Positions 6,972-16,037 of a stretch of DNA of 47,979 bases are shown piece by piece. Source of the DNA: a virus; IMG/VR virus record IMGVR_UViG_3300010354_000141, positions 1 to 47,979 of that record; one strand, given 5' to 3'. A program made the translations under genes and the position numbers. The notes under the pieces were generated by a model. That model worked only from the letters and a program-made list of their open reading frames with translations, was not told the DNA's origin and did no database searches. The first letter of the stretch is position 1; every line of letters begins with the position of its first letter.

Positions 6972-9734
6972 ATGGCATATTCAATTTCTAGGAATGCAGT
7001 TTCCGGTCTGTGGGAAGTTGTTCAAGACGGTAAAATTATTGGCCGGGGATCTGCCCCTATTGATGCTGTTCGGGCGACAGTTGAAGTTAGTGATATGTCC
7101 GTTGACCCGTCTATTAGATCAGATTTGTTAACTTCTGCCCGAGTTCAACAAGAGCAACTCGAACGCGAGTTGACAATACAAAGGGAAGCAGCAACGGCTG
7201 CTGGCACAAAAACAAATGACGACCCAAAAGTTAAAAAAGCCACCGAGACGTCTGCCGGCAATACTACACTCAGTCCTGCTGAAGTAGCAAGACTTGCAGC
7301 CGGCGGCGGCAGAGGAACTGGAGAAGGGTTGCCTGTAGCAATACCCGGAGAAGGTATAGCAGTTGCCACTGGTCAAGGTGTTCTTGGTACAACTACTGTT
7401 AGTTCGTCAACTGACCAGGCTTTGTCTAAGCAAAAATCTACCGCAGGCAGACCCAACCCCTTAGACGCATATACTAATTATATCTACGGTATTAGTCTAC
7501 ATGTAATACCAAGAAACACTTATAACACCCTAGTTGGTGGGGAACAAATTAACTATGTTCCCAAAGGTACAGTTTTAATTGCCAGTGGCGGCAGAGCCAG
7601 CGAAAATTTTTCTTTTTTAGAATATTTTAACAAGGCCGATTTTTATTTTGAAAACTTGAAATTTGACACAGTCATAGGAATGAATTCTCAATCACGTGGC
7701 ACAAATGTGGTAAGTTTGTCATTTACTATTGTTGAACCAATTGGCATGACTTTGTTAAATCGATTATTGCTTACCGCTAAAAAGTTCGGATTTTACAATT
7801 GGGGACAAATGCCTTTTATGTTGCAACTTGATTTTTTTGGTAATACCGACAGTGGCGAACCAGTAAAGATTGAGGCACAAACCAAGTACATTCCAATTAA
7901 ATTAATTGACTGTAAGATTAAAGTATCCACTCGCGGTGCAGAATATCAGTGCACTGCGGTGCCTTTTTCCCATCAGGCTTTTACAGAAATGGCTGCATCG
8001 TCGCCGGCATCTTTTGAGGTACACGCCGACACAGTAGAAAACTTTTTTGGTCAATTAGGGGAAGGACAAGGTAACGGTACCTGGGATAAAAGATTACAGA
8101 TTCAACAAACCCTCGAAGACAATGCTCGTAGTGCGCAGGAAGCACTTGAGAGAGATCGTCAAGTCAATGGTCGTGATGCAAATTTAGCAAAACAGGCTAT
8201 TAAAAAGGCATCCGACGACGCAAACGCAGTGGGTAATACCGTTTGGCGAGTAAACAGTTTTGCTGCTGCTTTGAATAGCAATCAAAAACAATTGGTTGAA
8301 AGAAAATATCAAAACGTTGACGATGAATATCATTTTGTGATCAATGAAAAAATAGCCAAATCAAAATTAGTCTTGCCTCAGAAAAATCCTACTAGACAAT
8401 CGTCAATGAAAAAAGTTGATGAGGTTGAGGCTCGTCGTGCAACTCTTGGTAAAAGTAATGCCACCATTGAAACTAAAGAGCAGGCCATAACAATAAATGC
8501 GGGTACATCAATAATTGATATTATAAATTTAGTAGTAAGACACAGCGAGTATATAACCAATCAAATAAAATCTGATAAACCAAACTCGGTAGAAGCTAAC
8601 AAATATATCGATTGGTTTAAAATTACCTGCAAGATTGAATTGAAAGATTTTGATGTTAAACGTCAAATTCAAGCAAAAAAAATTACTTACTTTATTGACC
8701 CTTACAAATATTACAATACTAAATTTCCTGAAGCTGCTAAGGGTTATCCTACTACTTGGGAAAAGAATTACGAATATAGTTATACAGGAAAAAATCAGTC
8801 AGTGATTGATTTTAATTTAGATTTTAATGTCATGTTCTTTACAGCAATGACTGCCATGCGTGAATCATCGCAGGCATTGGAAAGAGGACCCGACGATAAT
8901 CAGAAAAACATCGAAGAATCCGAAGCTAAAGCAGCTGGAGATCGAGGTCAGGGCACGGTGGCTCCAAATCAAATTCGAATTTTAAACAATAACAATAGTG
9001 TGTCTTTGGCTGCAGGAAAAGCTGATAAAGCCAATGCCGCAGCTAACGATTTACACAACTCAATCATGACTACGTCTCGCGGTGATATGATTAATGTAAG
9101 ATTAAAGATTGCCGGCGACCCTGAAATGATTAAGCAAGATGATGTGTATTTTAATTCGTCGGCTCCGCCAACCTCTATTCAAAACAATAATGGCAGTTTA
9201 ATTATGGATGTCTCGGAAATTTTTGCCAATCTGCTATTTAAAATTCCCACTGATATTGATCAAGAAACAGGGTTGGTAACATTTGACACAATTAATGCCC
9301 AGGGGCAAATACTTGGTGATAATGTGTTTAATGGTGTATACAAAATTATTAGGGTTGAAAATAATTTTGATCGCGGAATGTTTACTCAAAATTTAGATTT
9401 AATTAGATTATTTGGGCAAGACAGTGGAATTAATCGTGCTAGAGCTAACGATCTTTCTCAAGACCAGAGAGAACAAACGTCTGATGCTCAAGAACAAGAA
9501 TTAGAACTTCTCAGTGGTTCTGAAAATCCTTATTCTGCATCAGAGTCTACTTTGGAATCACCACCGGTAACAAATGAAAACTCGGCGACTGCACCTGGCG
9601 CCGAATCTGTTGTGGCTTCGTCTGTTCAGCAATCTGTTGACGAATTAAGACGTGTATTTGAAAATGCCGGTGAAGCATCGATTGACACTCAAAATAATGG
9701 ACAACCATGGGTGTTTGATGGATATCGAGGATAA
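6972..9734 (+). CDS. Baseplate hub-like virion structural protein (gp27 position)
   Basis: A 920-residue protein between gp53 and gp5. An Ala/Glu/Gln-rich, probably helical N-terminal part (1-150) is followed by a beta-rich part (NPLDAYTNYIYGISLHVIP; VVSLSFTIVEPIGMTLLNRL; FMLQLDFFG), a charged coiled-coil-like part (about 370-500) and a C-terminal hub-like segment (VYKIIRVENNFDRGMFTQNL). The last 80 residues are low-complexity Ser/Glu/Thr. Position and late segment suggest it forms the hub with gp5, the role of gp27 in T4. No enzyme motif is seen. The hub role is inferred from position and fold-like pattern. Confidence 0.6.
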   Translation: MAYSISRNAVSGLWEVVQDGKIIGRGSAPIDAVRATVEVSDMSVDPSIRSDLLTSARVQQEQLERELTIQREAATAAGTKTNDDPKVKKATETSAGNTTLSPAEVARLAAGGGRGTGEGLPVAIPGEGIAVATGQGVLGTTTVSSSTDQALSKQKSTAGRPNPLDAYTNYIYGISLHVIPRNTYNTLVGGEQINYVPKGTVLIASGGRASENFSFLEYFNKADFYFENLKFDTVIGMNSQSRGTNVVSLSFTIVEPIGMTLLNRLLLTAKKFGFYNWGQMPFMLQLDFFGNTDSGEPVKIEAQTKYIPIKLIDCKIKVSTRGAEYQCTAVPFSHQAFTEMAASSPASFEVHADTVENFFGQLGEGQGNGTWDKRLQIQQTLEDNARSAQEALERDRQVNGRDANLAKQAIKKASDDANAVGNTVWRVNSFAAALNSNQKQLVERKYQNVDDEYHFVINEKIAKSKLVLPQKNPTRQSSMKKVDEVEARRATLGKSNATIETKEQAITINAGTSIIDIINLVVRHSEYITNQIKSDKPNSVEANKYIDWFKITCKIELKDFDVKRQIQAKKITYFIDPYKYYNTKFPEAAKGYPTTWEKNYEYSYTGKNQSVIDFNLDFNVMFFTAMTAMRESSQALERGPDDNQKNIEESEAKAAGDRGQGTVAPNQIRILNNNNSVSLAAGKADKANAAANDLHNSIMTTSRGDMINVRLKIAGDPEMIKQDDVYFNSSAPPTSIQNNNGSLIMDVSEIFANLLFKIPTDIDQETGLVTFDTINAQGQILGDNVFNGVYKIIRVENNFDRGMFTQNLDLIRLFGQDSGINRARANDLSQDQREQTSDAQEQELELLSGSENPYSASESTLESPPVTNENSATAPGAESVVASSVQQSVDELRRVFENAGEASIDTQNNGQPWVFDGYRG

Positions 9735-9740
9735 TTTAAT

Positions 9741-12032
9741 ATGGCAAGTGCAAATGATAGACGATTAGGTAGAAAAGTTCCTGACATTTTTGTCAGAGAA
9801 TCTATGCACGGAACTCGACTAGATTCAGGGCCGTACATTGGCAAAATTAAAAATAACTTTGATCCTGCTCGTCTTGGCAGATTGCAAGTCTGGATTCCGG
9901 GAATAAGTGGCGACGAAGACAATTCGAGCAACTGGAGAACAGTCAGCTACGCTAGCCCTTTCTTTGGTAGCACAACTGTAGACGAAAACAATACCAACAA
10001 TGATTTTAACTCTGTTGCACATTCTTATGGTATGTGGTTTACGGTACCAGACATTGGAAATTTTGTAATTTGTACATTTATCGCCGGCGACCCTAGCATG
10101 GGTTTTTGGTTCGCCTGTATACCAAATCAAGTTGGGCAGCAAATGGTACCTGCTCTCGGCGGAACAAAAAATCTCGACTCTAAGACTATCAAAGATGCCA
10201 CAGTTAAAAAAGGATTTAAAAATCAGCAATTACCAGCTGTGGAATTTAATGAAAACGCTCAGAATGTAAATTGGAAAGATTATATACAATCAAATAAAAG
10301 ACCCGTCCACGAAGAACAGGCAAAAGTTTTGTACGAACAAGGCTTGGACAGAGATAATGTTCGTGGTTCGATAGGTAGTAACAGTCAACGAGAAAGTCCC
10401 AGTGGTGTATTTGGATTTAGCACCCCTGGACGAGATGCCGAAGAAAAAGCTAAGAGTGCTAGTTTTCAAAAAAAATTAAACGATAAAAAAATAGACCCAG
10501 CAAAAGATTTAGCTGTAAAAGCTCGCAAGGGTGGACATACATTTGTACTTGACGATGGTGATTATCAAGGCAATGATCAACTAGTTCGGCTTAGAACTGC
10601 CGGTGGCCATCAAATTTTAATGCACGACACAGAAAAACTTTTATACATTAGTAACAGTAACGGTAGTGCCTGGATTGAAATGACCGGCAGTGGACACGTT
10701 AACATTTATGCGGCTAATAGTGTGAGCATTAGAACGCAGGCAGATTTTAATTTTCATGCTGATAAAGACATCAACATGTATGCCGGAGGAAAAATTAATT
10801 TAGCAGCTAAATCGTCGTTTTCCGTTGAAGGTGAAAGCATTTCTTTAAATGCAGAAAAGAAAACTACAATTTTCGGCGGCGATGTTGGAATAGGCAGTTC
10901 GGGGCGAGTAGATTTATCAGCTAAATCTTCAGGTAGTTTTAGCGCCACCGGGCCATTGATGATAACTGGTAAACCAGTAGGATTAAATTCCGGTGCGGGC
11001 AAACCGGTTAATAAACCGACTGCCATTGGCAAATTAAAACTTGATGATACCTCTAAAAAATCTGTAGTCTGGGAAGTAGACAAAGACAAAATACGAAGTA
11101 TAGTTAAAATTGCTCCAACGCACGAACCTTGGTCGAGAAAAACAGGTAAACCCGATGCAGGAAGTTCTAGTGCCGCCGGTACAGCCAACAGTAACACAGC
11201 GTCTGAATCCTCGTGTGCGGCCATTGCCGATTCGGTTAATTTGGCAGGAGCCAGGGCAGATGGCCAAATAGTCAGCAATGAGGTTCCTGATCCAGCTGGA
11301 TCCACAGTAGGAGGTACAACTCCAAGTTATCCAACAACTAAAATAATACCTGCAGGTGTTGTCTCCACTGGCAGTGGAGGTGTGTTAGTAGACAGCGAAG
11401 GGCGACCGATCATCTCGGGAAGTGCCGATCCAGGAATACAAGAAGCATTGGGTGCAGCAGTTACTAAAAAAGTTCCATCGTCGTATTTGTCGAGGTCAGA
11501 TAATCCTACTCCAAGTAAAGGAGTGGGCACATTAAATGCAGTCGAAACCAAAGCTATGCTTACACAATTGGCTTATACTGAAAGCAATTTTGATTATGGT
11601 ATACAGGGAGGGTCTGGAAACAAATATCTTGGAAAATATCAATTTGGTGCAGCAGCACTAGTTGATGTTGGATTAATTAAACCTGAAGCATACAAGACCT
11701 ACGGTGCAGCCGCTATTGAATATCCAGGAAGTTGGACAGGTGGTATAACCTCAAAGGAAGAATTTTTAACCAACGCCTCGATTCAAGAGAATAGCATGCT
11801 AAAGTTGGCTCAACAAAACTATAACACTTTAGTTAGCAAAGGCGCAATTAAACCCGACGACGATTCTGGTACTGTAGCAGGCATGCTATCAACTGCGCAC
11901 CTATTAGGACCAGGTGGCGCAAGCCGCTGGCGCTTGACAGGTGAAGGTGCGGATGCATTTGGAACCACCGGAACTCAATATTTTAACCGAGGACGTTATG
12001 CGGTTAACGAGTTGGCTGGCGGAAAGGATTAA
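9741..12032 (+). CDS. 5: gp5 baseplate central spike with C-terminal peptidoglycan hydrolase domain
   Basis: A 763-residue spike. The OB-fold at 30-130 (PYIGKIKNNFDPARLGRLQV, then WIPG) is followed by a beta-helix stalk (about 270-400) with repeats such as GHVNIYAANSVSIRT. A Ser/Thr/Pro-rich linker leads to a hydrolase-like domain (590-763) with LAYTESNFDYG (putative catalytic Glu near 613), KYLGKYQFG and a long STAHLLGPGGASRW segment, the pattern of lytic transglycosylase-type domains. In T4 gp5 the lysozyme domain lies between the OB-fold and the helix. Here it is at the tip end. It would open the peptidoglycan during injection. Confidence 0.88.
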   Translation: MASANDRRLGRKVPDIFVRESMHGTRLDSGPYIGKIKNNFDPARLGRLQVWIPGISGDEDNSSNWRTVSYASPFFGSTTVDENNTNNDFNSVAHSYGMWFTVPDIGNFVICTFIAGDPSMGFWFACIPNQVGQQMVPALGGTKNLDSKTIKDATVKKGFKNQQLPAVEFNENAQNVNWKDYIQSNKRPVHEEQAKVLYEQGLDRDNVRGSIGSNSQRESPSGVFGFSTPGRDAEEKAKSASFQKKLNDKKIDPAKDLAVKARKGGHTFVLDDGDYQGNDQLVRLRTAGGHQILMHDTEKLLYISNSNGSAWIEMTGSGHVNIYAANSVSIRTQADFNFHADKDINMYAGGKINLAAKSSFSVEGESISLNAEKKTTIFGGDVGIGSSGRVDLSAKSSGSFSATGPLMITGKPVGLNSGAGKPVNKPTAIGKLKLDDTSKKSVVWEVDKDKIRSIVKIAPTHEPWSRKTGKPDAGSSSAAGTANSNTASESSCAAIADSVNLAGARADGQIVSNEVPDPAGSTVGGTTPSYPTTKIIPAGVVSTGSGGVLVDSEGRPIISGSADPGIQEALGAAVTKKVPSSYLSRSDNPTPSKGVGTLNAVETKAMLTQLAYTESNFDYGIQGGSGNKYLGKYQFGAAALVDVGLIKPEAYKTYGAAAIEYPGSWTGGITSKEEFLTNASIQENSMLKLAQQNYNTLVSKGAIKPDDDSGTVAGMLSTAHLLGPGGASRWRLTGEGADAFGTTGTQYFNRGRYAVNELAGGKD

Positions 12033-12042
12033 ATAATAAATT

Positions 12043-12417
12043 ATGGCTACTTACAAAGGTTTTAGTACATACAATCGTTATCGTAAGTTTACGCTAACCG
12101 ACTTTGATCTGGTCAGACAAGACTTGTTTAATCACTTTTCTATACGCAAAGGTGAAAAATTAATGAATCCAAATTTTGGGACAATAATTTGGAATTTGTT
12201 GTTTGAGCCATTCACCGAAGAAATTAGAAATCTTATCGTAGACGACATCAAGGCAGTGGTTAATTATGATCCTAGGATTTCAGTTGAAAACATTGTGGTC
12301 ACAGAGTACGACCACGGAATACAAATTGAACTTGAATTGACTTATATCTTGAATAATCAAACCGGAATGTTGTCTATGCAATTTGATAGAGATTCAAGGG
12401 TATTAGCAGTTAGCTAA
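12043..12417 (+). CDS. 25: gp25 baseplate wedge (sheath initiator)
   Basis: A 124-residue protein with the gp25-like core: DLFNHFSIRKGEKLMNPNFG, then TIIWNLLFEPFTEEIR, the EPF motif family also found in T6SS TssE. It ties the wedges to the first sheath ring. It is 10 bases after gp5 and of standard length (T4 132). Confidence 0.95.
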   Translation: MATYKGFSTYNRYRKFTLTDFDLVRQDLFNHFSIRKGEKLMNPNFGTIIWNLLFEPFTEEIRNLIVDDIKAVVNYDPRISVENIVVTEYDHGIQIELELTYILNNQTGMLSMQFDRDSRVLAVS

Positions 12418-12438
12418 AAACTGCTCATATTATTACAA

Positions 12439-12446
12439 AATAAATA
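12439..12446 (+). promoter_or_regulatory. Late-promoter motif AATAAATA before gp6
   Basis: AATAAATA lies 19 bases before the ATG of gp6 in the only gap of more than 40 bases between gp48 and gp6. It resembles the T4 late box TATAAATA and the one before gp48, with the same distance to the start codon. Confidence 0.5.
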
Positions 12447-12465
12447 CATAAACTGAGTTTTAATC

Positions 12466-15400
12466 ATGGCAATTATTTCGCGTCAAACAGGCTTACTGGC
12501 AGTTGAAAACTGGACTAAGATTTATCAGACTTTCCGTGAAGCTGATTTTACTTCTTACGACTTTGAAACTCTGCGTAAGAGTATGATTGATTACATCAAA
12601 CTTTACTATCCTGAAAATTTCAACGATTTTACAGAAAGCAGCGAATTCATTGCTCTTATCGATCTTATTGCATTCTTAGGACAAAGTCTGGCTTTCAGAA
12701 CAGACTTAAATGCTCGAGAAAACTTTTTAGATACTGCTGAACGTCGTGATAGTATACTCAAACTAGCTAAACTTATCAGCTATAATCCTAAACGCAGTAT
12801 ACCTGCCAGTGGATATTTGAAAGTAGACAGTGTTAGTACCACAGAAAACATCTTAGACTCAAACGGAATTAATCTCAGCAATTTAACAATTAATTGGGAC
12901 GACCCTGCCAACGATAACTGGTTAGAGCAATTTACCTCAGTGATTAATGCAGGATTGATTGAAAGTCAAATAGTTGGACGCCCAGGAAATAGTCAGACAT
13001 TGAACGATATTGTCACAGAAGAATATAGTATTAATTTAATTCCAAATATTATTCCTGTTTTTAGATACGAAGCGTCAATCGAAGGCAAAAGAGTTCCATT
13101 TGAAGTAACCAGTGCTACTAGCATTGGCCAATCTTATGTTTATGAATCTGCGCCAGACTTTAACCGTGTGTTTAATTTACTGTACCGCAACGATAACAAT
13201 GGGAATGGCAGCAACAATACAGGCTACTTTTTCTATTTTAAGCAAGGCGAACTGGCCAGTATAGATTTTGAAATTACCGAGGCAGTGCCAAACAAAGTGG
13301 TTAACATTGATGTTAACAACATTAACAATTCTGACGTTTGGTTGTATAGTTTGAATGCTTCGGGTAGCACTAAAGATCTTTGGAAACAAGTTCCTAGCAC
13401 TGCTGGTATTAATGTCATTTATAACAAAGAGTCGGAACGTAATCTTTTTCAAGTTAATACTCGTGCAGCCGATCAGATTAGTTTAGTGTTCGGTGACGGA
13501 TCATTTGCCAACATTCCGCAAGGAAATTTTAGATTATTTTATAGAACCGGCAACGGTGCAAGCTATAAGATTGCTCCCGAAGAAATGCGCTCAGTTGGTG
13601 TTTCCTTTAATTACATTAGCCGATCTAATAGAATCGAAACTATAACTTTTAGAACCAGTTTAAAATATACTGTTTCAAATGCCACAGTGCGTGAAACGTC
13701 TGACAATATTAGACAAAAAGCTCCTCAACAATATTACACACAAAATCGTATGATCACTGGTGAAGATTATAATATTCTTCCTTATACCAGTTTTAGTAAA
13801 ATTGTCAAAGCCAAAGCAATTAATAGAACCAGTGCCGGTTTAAGTCGTTATCTAGACATGCTTGACACCACCGGCAAATATTCAAGCACAAACACCTTTG
13901 GACAAGACGGTGTTATCTATGCTAACAATTATACAAAAACTTTTAATTTTGGATTTGTAAACGCCAAGGAAATTCAAAAAATTATTTACAATGATATAAT
14001 TGGTAATATTATAGCTGGCAAAGAAATGATGCATCATTATTATGCTCAAGCTTCTACAGTCAATGCAATATCGAGTTTAGTAGCACCTTCTAATTTTGTA
14101 ATAGGACGTACCTATCTAATTCGTTCTTTAGGTGCTAGTCCTTTGTTTACTCAGGCTGGTAGTCAAAAAAACGAAGTAGGTTTTAATTTTGTTGCTACAA
14201 ATCAAGGCTCAGGAACTGGCTCAGTTTCCGAGGCAGTAGAATGGAATTTAAGTACTACGGGAAATAATAGTTGTACCGGTTATTTTTCTCGTACACTGAG
14301 AGATACTGTACCACCAATTTCTGAACCTACAGTTACTCCATATGGTGTATCAACCACAGCAGCTACCAATGGAAAATATTTACGATCGGGTGCTGTTATT
14401 AAATTTGTAGCACCGGCCGGATTTTATTTTAATCCAGCTAACACATTGGTTCCGGGTCAGCCCACTGGGCCCGAAGATAAAGTTGAATTCTTTGCTGGAG
14501 TCACTGAAGTAATTGGTGATGGAACTAACAATGGTGTTGGAAATTTCACCAACGGAGTAGGTCCTGTAACATTAAATTCTAAAGTTCCAACAGGAGCCCT
14601 CATTGATTCAATTATTCCAGTTTATAAAAATAATTTTAGTGCCGGTTTAGTAGCAACAATCACTGACTTGATTTCTAATTATAGAAATTTTGGCTTAACT
14701 TATTCAAGTTCTACTCAGTCTTGGAGAGTTCTGTCTGCGGCAGAGCTAACAACAGATACGTCTTGGTATCTAAAGTTGGAGTTTAATTCAGTAACTAAAT
14801 TGTATAATGTCACTTATAAAGGCATTGAATACATTTTTCATAGTCCAGTGGAAACGTCATTCTACTATGACGAACGGTTAAAAGTCTATGACAGTAAGAC
14901 TGCCACAGTGATCAAAGACAATGTTAAGGTTCTAAAGACTAATAGCCTACCAGACTCATTTGAATCATTGAAAAAAGATTGTATCTGGGAAGTATATAAA
15001 ACCGCCACCGATGTTGACGGTTATACCGATAGTTCAAGAATTTATGTAACGTTTTCTGACACTGACAATGACGGGGTTCCTGATGATCCTAGAATATTTG
15101 AATTTTTAGTAGCACCGCTAACTAATACTAACTTTAAGAACATTTATTTTAGAACAGTATTGGGCGGAAACTTTGATCGATACGTTGAATTAGTATTGGT
15201 TAATCAAGGCGATGTTGTCAGCAATTATGCTTCTAAATCAGCCATTGAAACAAATATTTCTCAATTTGAAGTGGGACAATTATTTTACGCAACCGGCGAA
15301 AATGCTTTTTATACAATAGTATCAACTCTAGCTGGAAATGCGGTCAACGGTCCTTTGAATAATTATGTTGCATATAAAGGTCGTCAAAATCTATATTATC

Positions 15401-16020
15401 AGTATAGGCACAATAGTCCTAACACACGTCGTGTAGATCCTAGTATTAGCAACATTATTGATTTATATGTATTAACCTCAACATACAATGCTGAATATAG
15501 ACAGTGGATACAAGACACTTCGGGTACAATTAGTTTACCGGTCGCACCAACTAATACAGAATTGTCAGTTGAATTTTCAGAATTAAATAATTTAAAAGCA
15601 ATCAGCGATACGGTAATATTTCAGAACGCAGTTTTTAAACCTATTTTTGGAAATAAAGCCGAAAATAACTTACAGGCAACATTCAAAGTAGTCAAAAATC
15701 CAAACTTAAATATAAGTGATGCCGACATTAAAACTTCAGTAATTAATGCTGTTAACACTTATTTTGATGTAGACAATTGGGATTTTGGCGAAACATTTTA
15801 TTTCAGTGAACTAGCTGCTTACCTGCATCGTGTTCTCAGCCCTAACATTGCTAGTATTGTTATCGTGCCTAAGGATTCAACAATTAAATTTGGAAGTTTA
15901 CATCAAATTAATGCCGAAGCCAACGAAATTATTATTAGTGCAGCCACAGTAAATGACATTGAAATTATTAGTGCTGTTACAGCGATTCAATTAAATCAAG
16001 GTATTGCCTTGATTGGTTAA
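12466..16020 (+). CDS. 6: gp6 baseplate wedge protein, enlarged
   Basis: A 1184-residue wedge protein. The N terminus matches gp6 (KSMIDYIKLYYPENFNDFTE, then LDLIA-like LIDLIAFLGQSLAFRTDLNA and RENFLDTAERRDS). The conserved gp6 end is at about 1050-1184 (DADIKTSVINAVNTYFDVDNW). T4 gp6 is 660 residues, so about 500 residues are extra, mostly at 480-1000. One insert is a 45-residue module at 14092-14229 (NFVIGRTYLIRSLG ... GSGTG) that recurs in the next gene. gp6 forms the ring that drives baseplate dome-to-star switching. Confidence 0.93.
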   Translation: MAIISRQTGLLAVENWTKIYQTFREADFTSYDFETLRKSMIDYIKLYYPENFNDFTESSEFIALIDLIAFLGQSLAFRTDLNARENFLDTAERRDSILKLAKLISYNPKRSIPASGYLKVDSVSTTENILDSNGINLSNLTINWDDPANDNWLEQFTSVINAGLIESQIVGRPGNSQTLNDIVTEEYSINLIPNIIPVFRYEASIEGKRVPFEVTSATSIGQSYVYESAPDFNRVFNLLYRNDNNGNGSNNTGYFFYFKQGELASIDFEITEAVPNKVVNIDVNNINNSDVWLYSLNASGSTKDLWKQVPSTAGINVIYNKESERNLFQVNTRAADQISLVFGDGSFANIPQGNFRLFYRTGNGASYKIAPEEMRSVGVSFNYISRSNRIETITFRTSLKYTVSNATVRETSDNIRQKAPQQYYTQNRMITGEDYNILPYTSFSKIVKAKAINRTSAGLSRYLDMLDTTGKYSSTNTFGQDGVIYANNYTKTFNFGFVNAKEIQKIIYNDIIGNIIAGKEMMHHYYAQASTVNAISSLVAPSNFVIGRTYLIRSLGASPLFTQAGSQKNEVGFNFVATNQGSGTGSVSEAVEWNLSTTGNNSCTGYFSRTLRDTVPPISEPTVTPYGVSTTAATNGKYLRSGAVIKFVAPAGFYFNPANTLVPGQPTGPEDKVEFFAGVTEVIGDGTNNGVGNFTNGVGPVTLNSKVPTGALIDSIIPVYKNNFSAGLVATITDLISNYRNFGLTYSSSTQSWRVLSAAELTTDTSWYLKLEFNSVTKLYNVTYKGIEYIFHSPVETSFYYDERLKVYDSKTATVIKDNVKVLKTNSLPDSFESLKKDCIWEVYKTATDVDGYTDSSRIYVTFSDTDNDGVPDDPRIFEFLVAPLTNTNFKNIYFRTVLGGNFDRYVELVLVNQGDVVSNYASKSAIETNISQFEVGQLFYATGENAFYTIVSTLAGNAVNGPLNNYVAYKGRQNLYYQYRHNSPNTRRVDPSISNIIDLYVLTSTYNAEYRQWIQDTSGTISLPVAPTNTELSVEFSELNNLKAISDTVIFQNAVFKPIFGNKAENNLQATFKVVKNPNLNISDADIKTSVINAVNTYFDVDNWDFGETFYFSELAAYLHRVLSPNIASIVIVPKDSTIKFGSLHQINAEANEIIISAATVNDIEIISAVTAIQLNQGIALIG
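14092..14229 (+). repeat. First copy of a 45-residue VG..Y.I..GTT-type module (in gp6)
   Basis: This copy reads NFVIGRTYLIRSLG, then QAGSQKNEVGFNFVATNQGS and GTG. It matches the two copies in the giant protein in order and length, but is the most diverged. Confidence 0.6.
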
Positions 16021-16037
16021 ACAAAAATAGGTAAACA

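Noticed and set aside
10754-11305. 183-residue frame antisense to gp5
   Set aside because: It is antisense to the beta-helix and linker repeats of gp5; its Pro/Leu-rich product reflects them.
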